In this document: positions 1 to 9,494 of the stretch, piece by piece
Numbering within the stretch: the stretch's first letter is position 1
How the letters are laid out: the number at the start of each line of letters is the position of its first letter
Assembly (NCBI GenBank): GCA_036946625.1
Contig: JAQIIU010000003.1
Coordinates: 1,687,001 to 1,751,000, forward strand
DNA from: Methylorubrum populi
Lineage (GTDB): Bacteria; Pseudomonadota; Alphaproteobacteria; Rhizobiales; Beijerinckiaceae
Direction of reading: 5' to 3'
Length of the DNA stretch: 64,000 nucleotides
The notes under the pieces: generated by a model
Database searches by the model: none
Told to the model about the DNA's origin: nothing
Seen by the model: the letters and a program-made list of their open reading frames with translations, nothing else
Program-made: the position numbers and the translations under genes

Positions 1-8
1 CACCCCCA

Positions 9-31
9 ACCCCTCCCCACAAGGGGGAGGG
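9..31. repeat. GC-rich hairpin upstream of lpdA
   Basis: A C-run and G-run inverted repeat (CCCCTCCCC / GGGGAGGGG around a short centre) lies just before the lpdA ribosome binding site. It resembles the CCCTCCCC/GGGGAGGG repeats at 34.5 kb and near 55.24 kb, so it is more likely an interspersed repeat than a gene-specific terminator, although it could terminate transcription arriving from outside the window. Confidence 0.4.
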
Positions 32-46
32 GAGCAGGAGCCTCTG

Positions 47-1486
47 ATGTCCGAAACCTACGACGTCCTCATCATCGGCGCGGGGCCCGGCGGCTACGTG
101 ACCGCGATCCGATCGGCGCAGCTCGGCTTCAAGACCGCGGTGGTCGATCGCGAGCATCTCGGCGGCATCTGCCTGAACTGGGGCTGCATCCCGACCAAGG
201 CCCTGCTGCGCTCGGCCGAGATCTACCACTACATGCAGCACGCCGCCGATTACGGGCTGTCGGCGAAGGAGGTGAGCTTCGATGCCGCCGCCATCGTCAA
301 GCGTTCGCGCGGCGTGTCGGGCCGGCTCAACGGCGGCGTCGGCATGCTGCTCAAGAAGAACAAGGTCGACGTGATCTGGGGCGAGGCCGCGATCGAGGCG
401 GCGGCCAAGGGCAACGAGCCCGGCAAGGTGACGGTCAAGGAGACGAAGCGGGCCGAGGCGCCGAAGGGGGCCAAGGGCGCCGGCACCTATCAGGCCAAGC
501 ACATCATCGTCGCCACCGGCGCGCGGCCCCGCGTCCTGCCCGGCATCGAGCCGGACAAGAAGCGGGTCTGGACCTATTACGAGGCCATGGTCCCGGAAAA
601 GATGCCGAAAAGCCTGCTGGTGATGGGCTCGGGCGCCATCGGCATCGAGTTCGCCTCGTTCTACCGCACCATGGGCGCCGAGGTGACGGTGATCGAACTG
701 CTGCCGCAGATCCTCCCCGTCGAGGATGCCGAGATCGCCGGGCTCGCCCGCAAGCGCTTCGAGAAGCAGGGCATCAAGATCCTCACCGGGGCCAAGGTGA
801 CGAAGGTCGAGAAAGGCCCCGATTCCATCACCGCCACGGTCGAGGACGACAAGGGCAAGACGCAGGCCCTCACCGCCGAGAAGCTGATCTCGGCGGTCGG
901 CGTCGTCGGCAACATCGAGAATCTCGGGCTGGAGAAGGTCGGCGTGACCATCGAGCGCGGCGTCGTCGTCACCGACGGGCTCGGCCGCACCAACGTGCCG
1001 GGCGTCTACGCCATCGGCGACGTCGCCGGTCCGCCGATGCTCGCCCACAAGGCCGAGCACGAGGGCGTCATCTGCATCGAGACCATCAAGGGGCTGCACA
1101 CCCATCCGATGGACAAGGGCAAGATTCCCGGCTGCACCTATTGCCACCCGCAGATCGCCAGCGTCGGCCTCACGGAGGCGAAGGCGAAGGATCTCGGCTT
1201 CTCGATCAAGGTCGGCCGCTTCCCCTTCGCCGGCAACGGCAAGGCGATCGCGCTGGGCGAGCCGGACGGCCTGATCAAGACGATCTTCGACGCCAAGACC
1301 GGCCAGTTGCTCGGCGCCCACATGGTCGGGGCCGAGGTGACCGAGCTGATCCAGGGCTACGTCGTCGCCATGACCCTGGAGACGACCGAGGAAGAGCTGA
1401 TGCACACGGTCTTCCCGCACCCCACCCTGTCCGAGATGATGCACGAGAGCGTGCTCGACGCGTATGGCCGGGTGATCCACACCTGA
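47..1486 (+). CDS. lpdA: Dihydrolipoyl dehydrogenase (E3)
   Basis: FAD-dependent disulfide oxidoreductase that reoxidises dihydrolipoamide of 2-oxoacid dehydrogenase complexes with NAD+. The 479-residue protein begins with the FAD dinucleotide fold GAGPGG (11-16), followed by the redox-active disulfide in GGICLNWGCIPT (Cys42, Cys47), a second NAD-binding fold (GSGAIG), and the C-terminal HPHPTLSE segment that carries the catalytic His-Glu pair. Residues of about 120-150 form a lysine-rich, low-complexity insertion inside the FAD domain. An AGGAG lies 7 bases before the ATG. Upstream E1/E2 genes are outside the window; lipoyl synthase (lipA) lies 6.4 kb downstream, not in the same operon. Confidence 0.95.
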   Translation: MSETYDVLIIGAGPGGYVTAIRSAQLGFKTAVVDREHLGGICLNWGCIPTKALLRSAEIYHYMQHAADYGLSAKEVSFDAAAIVKRSRGVSGRLNGGVGMLLKKNKVDVIWGEAAIEAAAKGNEPGKVTVKETKRAEAPKGAKGAGTYQAKHIIVATGARPRVLPGIEPDKKRVWTYYEAMVPEKMPKSLLVMGSGAIGIEFASFYRTMGAEVTVIELLPQILPVEDAEIAGLARKRFEKQGIKILTGAKVTKVEKGPDSITATVEDDKGKTQALTAEKLISAVGVVGNIENLGLEKVGVTIERGVVVTDGLGRTNVPGVYAIGDVAGPPMLAHKAEHEGVICIETIKGLHTHPMDKGKIPGCTYCHPQIASVGLTEAKAKDLGFSIKVGRFPFAGNGKAIALGEPDGLIKTIFDAKTGQLLGAHMVGAEVTELIQGYVVAMTLETTEEELMHTVFPHPTLSEMMHESVLDAYGRVIHT

Positions 1487-1516
1487 TCGGGTACGGTTTC
1501 GGACGAGATCGGCAAG

Positions 1517-1557
1517 CGCGCAGGATCGGGCCCATCGCCTTGATCCTGCGCGTTTTT
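1517..1557 (+). terminator. Rho-independent terminator after lpdA
   Basis: A perfect 11-bp stem (CGCGCAGGATC with its complement at 1542-1552) with a 14-base loop is followed directly by five T residues. It sits 30 bases after the lpdA stop, the expected place for the end of that transcript. Confidence 0.8.
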
Positions 1558-1728
1558 CGGCGAACGCGTTCTGGCCTTTCCCGACCGCGGCGCGCGATGC
1601 GCGGGAAAACGATTTCCCGGTGGATGGTCGCAGGCCGGCCGGGGGAATACGCCGCGGTTGAACTTCTGAAACCCCATCCTCTCGTATACCAGCGGTCGTA
1701 CGCCCCGGTTGCGAAGGCCGTCTTCCCC

Positions 1729-1881
1729 ATGATCGTACGAGTTGTTCTGCTCGTCTTCGGGCTCGCCGTCGTCTATTTTTCACTCTCGACGTTGCGGATC
1801 CACCTCTACGTCATCCTGCTGTTGCTGTTCATGTGCGCCGGGCCGTTGAGCTACTTCATCTTCCGTGAGGAGCATGAGTAG
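1729..1881 (+). CDS. Small membrane protein, 50 residues
   Basis: A 50-residue reading frame that is almost entirely hydrophobic: one membrane segment at about 3-18 and another at about 26-44, separated by a short polar stretch, with a charged FREEHE tail. No family was recognised. It stands alone between lpdA and a minus-strand gene. The ATG is preceded by pyrimidines rather than a clear ribosome binding site, so the start is uncertain; the membrane-like composition is the main support. Confidence 0.5.
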   Translation: MIVRVVLLVFGLAVVYFSLSTLRIHLYVILLLLFMCAGPLSYFIFREEHE

Positions 1882-1960
1882 ACCGCGCTCCCAGGCCAGG
1901 ACCGGACAGACGGCAGGCGAAGGAGCCACATCCCTCCTGCTCGGTCGATCGCGGTTTGTG

Positions 1961-2476
1961 TCAGCGCGGGCCGCCACTCCGGCGCATCGCGATCTCCTGG
2001 CCTTCCTGATGGATGGCACCCGACGGGGCGTCGCGTTCGTTCGGCACGGAATTCATGCCCTCGTTGGCGGCACGGGAGGATGGACGGCCGCGCGCAGCGT
2101 CATCGCTGCTGGCCCGTTTCATCGCCAGGGCACGCCGGGCGCCGGACACCGTTCGGCCGCGTGCCTCGGCCGAGCGGCGGCGCTCGTGCTCCCGGCTGAC
2201 GCGCTTCACCGCTGCGGCGAGCAGGGCCGCTTTCTCGCGGCTGCCGGTATTGTCCGTGGCCGGGCTCGCGCCGGAGGGGGCCGCCTTGCCGCGCAGCTCG
2301 CGCCGCTGACGCCGGGAGACGTCTCGGGCCCGGTCACGGCGATCGCGCAGCAGGCGCAGCAGATCGGGCAGGGCCCTGTCGCCCTCGCGATCCAGTTCGG
2401 GATGATGTGAGCGCTTCACCAACTCGGTTTCGCCGGTGTCCAGAAATCGTTCCTCGCGGCGTCGCGATACGGACAT
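1961..2476 (-). CDS. Highly charged hypothetical protein
   Basis: 171 residues, very rich in Arg, Glu and Asp, without membrane segments or a signal peptide. The N-terminal half is arginine-rich and probably helical, and the rest looks disordered. No family was recognised. The start is supported by AGGAGA five bases before the ATG. The same frame remains open far upstream through the DUF1275 gene, but that extension is antisense-like composition and not credible. It lies downstream of the 2623-3333 gene on the same strand and could be cotranscribed with it. Confidence 0.6.
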   Translation of the reverse strand: MSVSRRREERFLDTGETELVKRSHHPELDREGDRALPDLLRLLRDRRDRARDVSRRQRRELRGKAAPSGASPATDNTGSREKAALLAAAVKRVSREHERRRSAEARGRTVSGARRALAMKRASSDDAARGRPSSRAANEGMNSVPNERDAPSGAIHQEGQEIAMRRSGGPR

Positions 2477-2622
2477 GATGTCTCCTGTTGCGGTCGGTTT
2501 CCCTCGGGATCGGCGCGAGCCCAAATCGCGGGGCGGAGAACCTGCAAGCCGATACCCGTGATCCAACACCCGCTGGTCGGGATGGTTGCCCGACCGTCGG
2601 CTCGGGCGTCGGTGGCCGCGCT

Positions 2623-3333
2623 TCACGATGCGCTCAGCCGGCGCGCCGAGGTGATGCCCGGCACGGCCATCAGCGCCAGCAATCCGGCGGCCCCGAACAG
2701 CAGGGTATTGCCGAGCACGCGCCACGCCAGCACCCCGAGAACGCCGCCGGCGAGGAAGGCGGCGACCGTCACGCCGTAGAGACGCATCTTGCCGTCGTCC
2801 GGGCCCGGATGGACGCCGCCGCGCCGGGCCAGCCAATGGGCGAGGCCGATCCCGAGATCGGTGACCATGCCGGTCACATGCGTCGTTCGCACCCGGGCAT
2901 CGGTGATCTGCGTGACCGTGGCGTTCTGGAGACCGAGCAGGAAACTCAGGCCGAGGGCGAGGATCGCGCCGCGAAGTCCCACAGGCAGCCACGGCGCGAG
3001 GGTGCCGAGGGCGGCCAGCAGCACCGCCTCCGTCAGCACGCTGTAGGCGTAGACGCCGCGCAGCCGGTGATGCCGGCCGGCGCTGATGAGCAGGGTGGCG
3101 CAGAGCGCACCGGCCATGAAGGCGGCCACCAGGGCCAGCGCCTGGAGCGCGAGGACGAGTTCGCCGAGCCCGAGATGGTCGGCGAGCGCCGAGACGTTGC
3201 CGGTCATGTTCGAGGAGAAGGTTCCGAAGGCGCAGAAGCCGGCGGCGTTGAGCGCGCCCGCAATGCCGGCAAACGACCAAGCGAGGCGCTGGTCGATCCG
3301 GAGATTGCGGGCATGGCCTTCTTGGATGAGCAT
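2623..3333 (-). CDS. DUF1275 (YoaK-type) membrane protein
   Basis: 236-residue integral membrane protein with about six hydrophobic segments, matching the DUF1275/YoaK family, whose biochemical role is not established. Family-like features are the early AGALNAAGFCAFGTFSSNMTGN segment region (about 27-48) with its conserved MTGN, and a middle LGLQNA motif with a following THVTG. A second, diverged family member is encoded at 24685-25443. No strong ribosome binding site precedes the ATG, so the true start could lie a few codons further in. Confidence 0.85.
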   Translation of the reverse strand: MLIQEGHARNLRIDQRLAWSFAGIAGALNAAGFCAFGTFSSNMTGNVSALADHLGLGELVLALQALALVAAFMAGALCATLLISAGRHHRLRGVYAYSVLTEAVLLAALGTLAPWLPVGLRGAILALGLSFLLGLQNATVTQITDARVRTTHVTGMVTDLGIGLAHWLARRGGVHPGPDDGKMRLYGVTVAAFLAGGVLGVLAWRVLGNTLLFGAAGLLALMAVPGITSARRLSAS

Positions 3334-3541
3334 CGGCGGGAAGACGCGTCGGCTGGGGCTGGGCGAGATCGCACCGACGCCATCCTACACCGGGTAGCGC
3401 CGATGCAACCGTCTCGTTCAGGCCCGCCGATCTTCGGAGCGGCATGACCGCTTCGGCGCCTGCATTCCGGTTCGGAAACCACCGCGGCGTCGCCGCGTTG
3501 GCTTCGCATGCGGGCGGTCCGCACGGGGCAGCGAGGGAGGC

Positions 3542-4066
3542 ATGAGGATGCGAGCGATCCGGACCGGCTTGGTTGTCCTCGGAATCGGAATGTGGGGCGG
3601 GCCCGCCCTGGCCCAGACCGCCGCCGGAACGGGTCTCCCATCCGGCTTCACCGCACCCGGCCTGCCGTTCGGTCCCACCGCCACCGTTCCCACGGTGGCG
3701 GGCCCGACGCCGGTGATGGCCATCGCCAATCCCGGCGGGCTCAGCTTCGGCGGCGCTTCGAGCGTGGCGGGCACGGGTCTTGGCACGGGTCTTGGCGCGC
3801 TTGCGTCGTCCGGCACCGGCAATGCGGCTGGGCTGAGCTTCAGCGGTGGAAGCGCTTCGTCCAGCGCAGGCATCGGTGCCGGAACGGGTTCGGTTGGCGG
3901 CACGGTCGGGCAGGCCCGGCGGCAGCCCTTCGACGACGTCACCGGCAGCATCGGCTCGGGCGGGGGAGGGGGCGCGCCCGCGGGGGCCGGGATCGGCGGC
4001 GCGGGCTCCGGCCGTTCGCCCACCGATGCCTATTTCGATCCGCTCGCCGGGTCGGGCCTTCGCTGA
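3542..4066 (+). CDS. Secreted Gly/Ser/Ala-rich protein
   Basis: 174 residues. An N-terminal signal peptide (Arg residues, a hydrophobic core, then GPALAQ) suggests export. The mature part is low complexity, dominated by Gly, Ala, Ser, Thr and Pro, with two imperfect internal repeats (GGLSFGGASS and AGLSFSGGSASS). A DDVTGSIG motif is followed by a glycine run. GGGAGG precedes the start; ATG codons at 3542 and 3548 are both possible. Function is unknown; the composition fits a surface or periplasmic low-complexity protein. Confidence 0.65.
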   Translation: MRMRAIRTGLVVLGIGMWGGPALAQTAAGTGLPSGFTAPGLPFGPTATVPTVAGPTPVMAIANPGGLSFGGASSVAGTGLGTGLGALASSGTGNAAGLSFSGGSASSSAGIGAGTGSVGGTVGQARRQPFDDVTGSIGSGGGGGAPAGAGIGGAGSGRSPTDAYFDPLAGSGLR

Positions 4067-4182
4067 ACGCCCCGCTGCAACGGCGGTGCGGGATGTCCAC
4101 AGCCTCGAACGATGCCGGTAAGGTCTCGTTAACCGTATCCGTGTGTTCTATCTTCGTTCTCACACCGAGTCGGAGAGAGACC

Positions 4183-4467
4183 ATGCGCAAACCCTCGCCC
4201 ATGCCGTCGTCGAAGTCCCTGCCTCAGACGGTCGAGCGAAATCACCGTGCCGCTCCACCCTCCGCGCAGACGAGCCCGGAGGTGGTGTCCTGCCCGGTGG
4301 AGGATATCGCTCAGGCCTATCTCAGCAGCACGCAGGGCGATGCGGGCATCGCGCTGCGCTGCGCCATCACCGACGCCCTGTCCGACCTGATGGAGGCGGA
4401 GCGCCGGGCCCGCGAGAACAGCCGCCTGATCTCGCGCGGTTACGTTCGCAACGCAGCGCCGCAGTGA
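4183..4467 (+). CDS. Small hypothetical protein, 94 residues
   Basis: 94 residues with a polar, Pro/Ser-rich N-terminal third and a helical C-terminal part (about 38-85) rich in Ala, Glu and Arg. No signal peptide, membrane segment or known domain was recognised. A GGAGAGAG stretch lies just before the ATG. It sits between two plus-strand envelope genes, with 83 bases to the next. Confidence 0.55.
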   Translation: MRKPSPMPSSKSLPQTVERNHRAAPPSAQTSPEVVSCPVEDIAQAYLSSTQGDAGIALRCAITDALSDLMEAERRARENSRLISRGYVRNAAPQ

Positions 4468-4550
4468 CGAGTCGCCTCTCCGCAGAACGCACCGCTTGAA
4501 GCGCGGCCGGACAGGGGCATGTTCGATGTGCCGACGTTGAGAGACTCACC

Positions 4551-5186
4551 ATGCGCCCGACCCTCCGCGCGCTCCTCGCGAGCCTTGTCCTGACGGTCGC
4601 CGCCTCGGCGGCCCGGGCCGACTTGCTCATCGCCGTCGACAAGGACGCTCAGCGCATGAACGTCGTCGTCGACGGCCGGACTCGCTACGACTGGCCGGTC
4701 TCGACGGGGGTCGCGAATCACGACACGCCCAACGGCAGCTATCGCCCGTTCCGGATGGAGAAGAGCCACTTCTCCCGCGAGTGGGACAACGCGCCGATGC
4801 CGCACGCGATCTTCTTCACGCAGATCGGCCACGCCATCCACGGCACCCTTCAAGGCCGCAGCCTCGGTCGCCCGGCCTCGCACGGCTGCGTCCGCCTGTC
4901 CCAGCGCAATGCCGCGACGCTGTTCGCCCTGGTGAAGCAGCAGAAGATGGCCAACACCCGCGTGGTCATCGAGGGCAGCGTCGGCGAGGCGCCGATGGCG
5001 GATGCGCGCCGTTCGGCTCCGGGCCGCGCGGCGCGCGGCGGCTATCGCGACGATGGCACCCTCCCGGTGCGGGCCCGGGGTCGGGCCTGGGAGGAGGATG
5101 GGTTCTACGACGCGCCGGCGCGGCGGTATCGCGATTCGTTCGATGACGGCTACGGCGCGGGCGTCGGGTACCGCGACCTGTATTGA
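4551..5186 (+). CDS. L,D-transpeptidase (YkuD domain)
   Basis: Exported enzyme of the YkuD family, which forms 3-3 peptidoglycan cross-links or attaches proteins to peptidoglycan. Residues 1-23 form a signal peptide ending ARA. The catalytic signature is complete: HAIHG (His94, His97) and SHGCVR (110-115) with nucleophile Cys113. The YkuD domain ends at about 140; the remaining 70 residues are Arg/Gly/Asp/Tyr-rich and probably disordered. The gene is convergent with the sugar dehydrogenase gene, whose stop lies 44 bases beyond. Confidence 0.9.
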   Translation: MRPTLRALLASLVLTVAASAARADLLIAVDKDAQRMNVVVDGRTRYDWPVSTGVANHDTPNGSYRPFRMEKSHFSREWDNAPMPHAIFFTQIGHAIHGTLQGRSLGRPASHGCVRLSQRNAATLFALVKQQKMANTRVVIEGSVGEAPMADARRSAPGRAARGGYRDDGTLPVRARGRAWEEDGFYDAPARRYRDSFDDGYGAGVGYRDLY

Positions 5187-5230
5187 GATGCCGACGCCGC
5201 GTCGGCGCGAGGTGTCGGCCGAATCGACCC

Positions 5231-6577
5231 TCAATTCGACGGATCGGTGCCGCTCACGCGCCACACCGCATTGCCGACATCGTCGGTCACCAGCAGCGCG
5301 CCGCCCTTGTCGAGCGCCACGCCGACGGGCCGTCCCTGCGCCTTCTCGTCGGCGTCGAGGAATCCGGTGAGCACGTCGATGGGAGCGCCGGCCGGCTTCC
5401 CGTCCTTGAACGGAACGTAGATCACCTTGTAGCCGCTCTTCGGCCGGCGGTTCCACGAGCCGTGCTGGGCGACGAACAGGCCGCTCTTCCAGGCCTCCGG
5501 CAGGCTCGAGCCCATCGAGAACGCGATGCCGAGCGAGGCGGTGTGCGTGCCGACCGCGTAATCGGGCGCGATCGCCGCCTTCACCTTCTCCGGCTGCGGC
5601 GGCTGCACCCGCTCGTCCACGTGCTGGCCCCAGTAGCTCCACGGCCAGCCGTAGAAAGCACCGTCCTTCACGCCGGTGATGTAGTCCGGCACGAGGTCGC
5701 TGCCGATCTCGTCGCGCTCGTTGACCGCGGCCCACAGGGCGCCGGTCGCGGGCTCGAAGGCGAGGCCGTTGGGGTTGCGCAGACCCGTCGCGTATTCGCG
5801 CATCGCCTTGGTGGCGATCGTGTACTCCCGGATCGCGGCCCGGCCCTTCTCGATATCGAGACCGTTCTCGCCGACATTGCTGTTCGAGCCGACGGTGATG
5901 AACAGCCTACCGCCGTCCGGACTGGCGACGACGTTCTTGGTCCAGTGGTGGTTGATGCCGGCGGGCAGGTCGACGACCTTCTCGGGCGTCGCCGTGATCT
6001 CGGTCTGTCCCTCGGAATAGGGCACCCGCACCAATGCGTCGGCGTTGGCCACGTAGAGATCGCCGCCGACGAGCGCCATGCCGAAGGGCGAGGTGAGGTT
6101 CTTCAGAAAGACGTGGCGCTCCTCGGCGACGCCGTCCCCATCCTTGTCCCGGAGGAGCACGATGCGGTCGGCGCTCTCGCCGCCGGCCCCGGCGAGGCCC
6201 TTCACCCTGTCGGCGACCCAATCGGCGATGCCGGTGGATGCGTCGCCGGATTTCGGAGCCTGGCTCTCGGCCACTAGGACGTCGCCGTTGGGCAGGCGGT
6301 AGGGCCAGCGCGGGTGGTCGAGCCCGGTGGCGAAGGCGGTGACGGCCAGTCCTTGAGCGGCCTTCGGCTTGGCGCCGTCCGCCCAGCGCGCGACGCGGGC
6401 GATGTTGATCGTCGGCATCATCGTCGGGTTCGGGGCCGGCAGGGCGGGGTTCGCCCCCGTGCTCCGGGCGATGTCGAGCGCGGCCGACTCGGGATAGACG
6501 ACGAAGCGCAGGAAGGCCGCCCCGCCGAGGAGGAGGACGGCGAGCGCCCCGAGACCGATCTTCGAAGAGGTGCGCAT
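5231..6577 (-). CDS. PQQ-dependent sugar (sorbosone-type) dehydrogenase
   Basis: 448 residues beginning with a membrane anchor or signal segment (about 7-27), so the enzyme is probably periplasmic. The body is a six-bladed beta-propeller of the soluble glucose/L-sorbosone dehydrogenase type, with characteristic segments such as [23 protein letters not shown] and AQHGSWNR. Members use PQQ to oxidise sugars or aldoses; the substrate cannot be deduced here. The start at MRTSSKIG is chosen because upstream in-frame sequence is the antisense of the preceding gene. That small gene (6600-6818) ends 22 bases upstream, suggesting a two-gene operon. Confidence 0.85.
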   Translation of the reverse strand: MRTSSKIGLGALAVLLLGGAAFLRFVVYPESAALDIARSTGANPALPAPNPTMMPTINIARVARWADGAKPKAAQGLAVTAFATGLDHPRWPYRLPNGDVLVAESQAPKSGDASTGIADWVADRVKGLAGAGGESADRIVLLRDKDGDGVAEERHVFLKNLTSPFGMALVGGDLYVANADALVRVPYSEGQTEITATPEKVVDLPAGINHHWTKNVVASPDGGRLFITVGSNSNVGENGLDIEKGRAAIREYTIATKAMREYATGLRNPNGLAFEPATGALWAAVNERDEIGSDLVPDYITGVKDGAFYGWPWSYWGQHVDERVQPPQPEKVKAAIAPDYAVGTHTASLGIAFSMGSSLPEAWKSGLFVAQHGSWNRRPKSGYKVIYVPFKDGKPAGAPIDVLTGFLDADEKAQGRPVGVALDKGGALLVTDDVGNAVWRVSGTDPSN

Positions 6578-6599
6578 CGCGTGTCTCGCTGATGGAGCG

Positions 6600-6818
6600 T
6601 CAGGCGGCGGGGATTGCGACGATCTGGACCGGGCTCTCGCCCGCCCCGGGATGGCGGCGCGTCGAGTAGTAGAGGCCGATCGCGTTCCAGAACGCGTCGC
6701 GCTGCTCGTGGGTGAACCGCTGCAATGCGGCCTCCAGCGCCGCGCGCCCGGCCGCGGTGGCCTCCTCGCGCATGGACTCGTCGAAGGCGCCCGGCGTTTC
6801 CGCACTCGTATCCGACAT
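6600..6818 (-). CDS. Small hypothetical protein, 72 residues
   Basis: 72 residues, acidic N-terminus, an alanine-rich helix (about 17-35), then an aromatic stretch containing [14 protein letters not shown]. No signal peptide. No family was recognised. It directly precedes the PQQ-type dehydrogenase gene (22-base gap, same strand) and is divergent from the SleB-type gene, so the two minus-strand genes probably share a promoter in 6819-7041. An alternative upstream start at 6941 would add 41 residues of unconvincing composition. Confidence 0.55.
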   Translation of the reverse strand: MSDTSAETPGAFDESMREEATAAGRAALEAALQRFTHEQRDAFWNAIGLYYSTRRHPGAGESPVQIVAIPAA

Positions 6819-7041
6819 CCGCCTGGCTCTCCACTCGCGAGGTTCCAGCGGATGGAACGCCCAAGCTCGATCCGCGTTCAACGCCGCCGCCGCGACAGGA
6901 TGGCCGGGCCGCGCGATCGGGGTGCGTGTGCGAAAAGACACACCACCTCGGATTCGAGGTCGAGGCTTAACAGTTCCTTTGCACCTGTGGTCCGAATGGT
7001 CCAGCTTGGATGCCCAGCGTCGTCAGCCTTCGGGAGCCTGC

Positions 7042-7779
7042 ATGCGAGCCGACCGGACCCTCCGTCTTCTGTGCCTTTTCGGGCTGGCGCTGACCGGCTC
7101 GGGTCTCGGGGGATGCGGGTTGTTCCGGCCGCAGGCGGAGCTGACCACCGGCTCGATCGCGACGAACGCCAAGGTCGTGCAGACGCCGACCGCCGCCGAC
7201 AAGGAGTGCCTTGCCCGGGCGATGTACTTCGAATCGAACCGCAGCGACGAGGACGGGCTGCTCGCCGTCGGCACGGTGGTGATGAACCGCCTCGACGCGC
7301 CCGCCTATCCCGGCCGGATCTGCGAGGTCGTCGGCCAGAAGCGGCAATTCGCCAACGGCGTGCTGAGCAAGCCCGTGCGCGAGCAGGATCGGCCGCGGCT
7401 GGAGAAGATCGCCGACGCGCTGCTCGCGGGCAAGCGCCACGAGGGCGTGGGCTCGGCCCTGCACTTCCACACCGCGGGCTACAGCTTCCCCTACAACAAC
7501 ATGCACTACGTCGTCGCGGCCGGCGGCAACGTGTTCTACGAGAAGAGCGACCGCGAGGGGTATCTGCCGGCGATCCAGCCGCGGGCCGTGGTGCAGACCG
7601 CCTCCGGCCGGCTGATGCCGCTTCAGGTCGCGGCCGCCAATGCCGGGATGATCGACCTGCCGCTCACCGGCCGCGTCCAGCCGACGCTGACCGCCGAGTA
7701 CACCGCGCCCGCCGCGCCGGCTCTGCGCATCCCCGGCCCGGCCCGCTACGCCTCGGCGCCCGGCCGGGACCAGCGCTAG
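7042..7779 (+). CDS. SleB-type cell wall hydrolase, lipoprotein
   Basis: 245 residues. The N-terminus is a lipoprotein signal with lipobox LGGC (Cys near residue 25), so the protein is likely anchored in the membrane. Residues of about 50-165 match the SleB/CwlJ hydrolase domain: ARAMYFES (with the conserved Glu), AVGTVVMNRL, and a later FANGVLS and LHFHT. Such proteins cleave peptidoglycan glycan strands; in Gram-negative alphaproteobacteria they act in wall remodelling rather than spore germination. The C-terminal 50 residues are Ala/Pro-rich. A TTGSI motif follows the lipobox. Confidence 0.85.
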   Translation: MRADRTLRLLCLFGLALTGSGLGGCGLFRPQAELTTGSIATNAKVVQTPTAADKECLARAMYFESNRSDEDGLLAVGTVVMNRLDAPAYPGRICEVVGQKRQFANGVLSKPVREQDRPRLEKIADALLAGKRHEGVGSALHFHTAGYSFPYNNMHYVVAAGGNVFYEKSDREGYLPAIQPRAVVQTASGRLMPLQVAAANAGMIDLPLTGRVQPTLTAEYTAPAAPALRIPGPARYASAPGRDQR

Positions 7780-7908
7780 TTCCCGAGGGGCGGTTACGGC
7801 CGGGGCGGGTTGTCGCCCCCGCCCTATGCGCAGGCGCCGCAAGGCCTTAAGTCAGGGGCGCGGCCGGGCTCACCGGTCCGGTTCCCGTGACGCTCACCCC
7901 GCATCGCC

Positions 7909-8913
7909 ATGGCCGTCGTCCTCGACCTCCTGAACAACGACACCCGGCCGAAGGCGGAGGCGCTCGCGCGTCCGCGCCATCCGGAGAAGGCGCACCGGCC
8001 CGACACGGCGATCCAGCGCAAGCCGGACTGGATCCGGGTCAAGGCGCCGGGCTCGAAGCTGTGGGCCGAGACGAAGGACATCGTCCGCGCCAACAAGCTC
8101 GTCACCGTCTGCGAGGAGGCGGGCTGCCCCAATATCGGCGAGTGCTGGGAGAAGCGCCACGCCACCTTCATGATCATGGGGGACACCTGCACCCGGGCCT
8201 GCTCGTTCTGCAACGTGCGCACCGGCCTGCCGGAGGGGCTCGACGCGGCCGAGCCGGAGAAGGTCGCCGAGGCCGTGGCCAAGCTCGGCCTGCACCACGT
8301 CGTCGTCACCTCGGTCGATCGCGACGATCTCAAGGATGGCGGCGCCGAGCATTTTTCCCGCACCATCGCCGCCATTCGCCGGGCGAGCCCCGGCACCACG
8401 GTCGAGATCCTGACGCCCGACTTCCTCAGGAAGCCCGGCGCCCTCGAAGTCGTGGTCGCGGCCAAGCCCGACGTGTTCAACCACAACCTCGAAACCGTGC
8501 CCGGCAAGTACGTCACCGTGCGGCCCGGCGCACGCTACTTCCACTCGGTGCGCCTGCTGCAGCGGGTGAAGGAACTCGATCCGACCATCTTCACCAAGTC
8601 CGGCATCATGGTGGGCCTGGGCGAGGAGCGGAACGAAGTCCTGCAGCTCATGGACGATCTGCGCTCGGCAGAGGTCGACTTCCTCACCATCGGCCAATAT
8701 CTGCAACCGACCCGCAAGCACCATGAGGTCGTGCGCTTCGTGCCGCCGGACGCGTTCAAGGCCTACGAGACCACCGCCTACGCCAAGGGCTTCCTGCTGG
8801 TCTCGGCGACGCCGCTCACGCGCTCGTCGCACCATGCCGGCGAGGATTTCGCCCGGCTGAAGGCGGCGCGCCTGGCCAAGCTCGGGCCCGCGCCGATCGC
8901 CGCCAGCGCCTGA
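7909..8913 (+). CDS. lipA: Lipoyl synthase
   Basis: Radical SAM enzyme inserting two sulfurs into octanoyl-protein to make the lipoyl cofactor used by 2-oxoacid dehydrogenases and glycine cleavage. The 334-residue protein has both iron-sulfur motifs: the auxiliary cluster Cys set in [14 protein letters not shown] and the radical [11 protein letters not shown]. The C-terminal RSSHHAGED matches the conserved serine that ligates the auxiliary cluster. Only 6 bases separate its stop from the next gene, so the two are likely cotranscribed. Confidence 0.97.
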   Translation: MAVVLDLLNNDTRPKAEALARPRHPEKAHRPDTAIQRKPDWIRVKAPGSKLWAETKDIVRANKLVTVCEEAGCPNIGECWEKRHATFMIMGDTCTRACSFCNVRTGLPEGLDAAEPEKVAEAVAKLGLHHVVVTSVDRDDLKDGGAEHFSRTIAAIRRASPGTTVEILTPDFLRKPGALEVVVAAKPDVFNHNLETVPGKYVTVRPGARYFHSVRLLQRVKELDPTIFTKSGIMVGLGEERNEVLQLMDDLRSAEVDFLTIGQYLQPTRKHHEVVRFVPPDAFKAYETTAYAKGFLLVSATPLTRSSHHAGEDFARLKAARLAKLGPAPIAASA

Positions 8914-8919
8914 GCCCGC

Positions 8920-9378
8920 ATGCCCTCCTTCCGCATCACGAGGAAAGTGCGCCACACCGCGACGCAGATGTACGATCTCGTGGCGGATATCGAGCGCTAT
9001 CCCGAGTTCCTGCCGCTGTGCGAGTCGCTGCGGGTCTTGCGCGACGCGGACGGACCGAACGGCACGCGCGTCCGGGTCGCGGAGATGGGCGTCGGCTACA
9101 AGGCGATCCGCGAGCGCTTCACCACCCGCGTCACCCTCGACCGCGAGAACCGCAAGATCACCGCCGCGTACATCGACGGGCCGTTCCGGCATCTCGAGAA
9201 CCGCTGGACCTTCCGCGAGACGGCGGATGGCGGCTGCGAGGTCGACTTCTTCATCACCTACGAGTTCAAGAGCCGCACGCTGGGCCTGCTGATGGGCTCG
9301 ATGTTCGACCGCGCCTTTCGCAAGTTCACCGACGCCTTCGAGGGCCGGGCAACGGCGATCTACGGCACGCCGGCCTGA
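8920..9378 (+). CDS. COQ10/RatA-like ubiquinone-binding START-fold protein
   Basis: 152-residue SRPBCC-fold protein of the RatA/COQ10 family, thought to bind ubiquinone and assist its delivery to respiratory enzymes (the E. coli RatA toxin assignment is less likely here). Family features: MYDLVADIERYPEFLPLC near the N-terminus, a central GPFRHLENRW, and a FKSRTLG segment near the C-terminus. It starts 6 bases after lipA, an arrangement that recurs in alphaproteobacteria. Confidence 0.88.
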   Translation: MPSFRITRKVRHTATQMYDLVADIERYPEFLPLCESLRVLRDADGPNGTRVRVAEMGVGYKAIRERFTTRVTLDRENRKITAAYIDGPFRHLENRWTFRETADGGCEVDFFITYEFKSRTLGLLMGSMFDRAFRKFTDAFEGRATAIYGTPA

Positions 9379-9494
9379 CTTTTTCCCCGACCGTAATTCC
9401 AATCGGCGGAAACGCCCGCCGAGGCCGTCTCGATGCCGGGGCGCGATGAAGACCTGCCCCGCGGTCAGGTTCCGGCCGCGGACGAACGGAATCC

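Noticed and set aside
5183..6277. Plus-strand open frame opposite the PQQ-type dehydrogenase
   Set aside because: Antisense shadow; the minus-strand protein has clear beta-propeller motifs.
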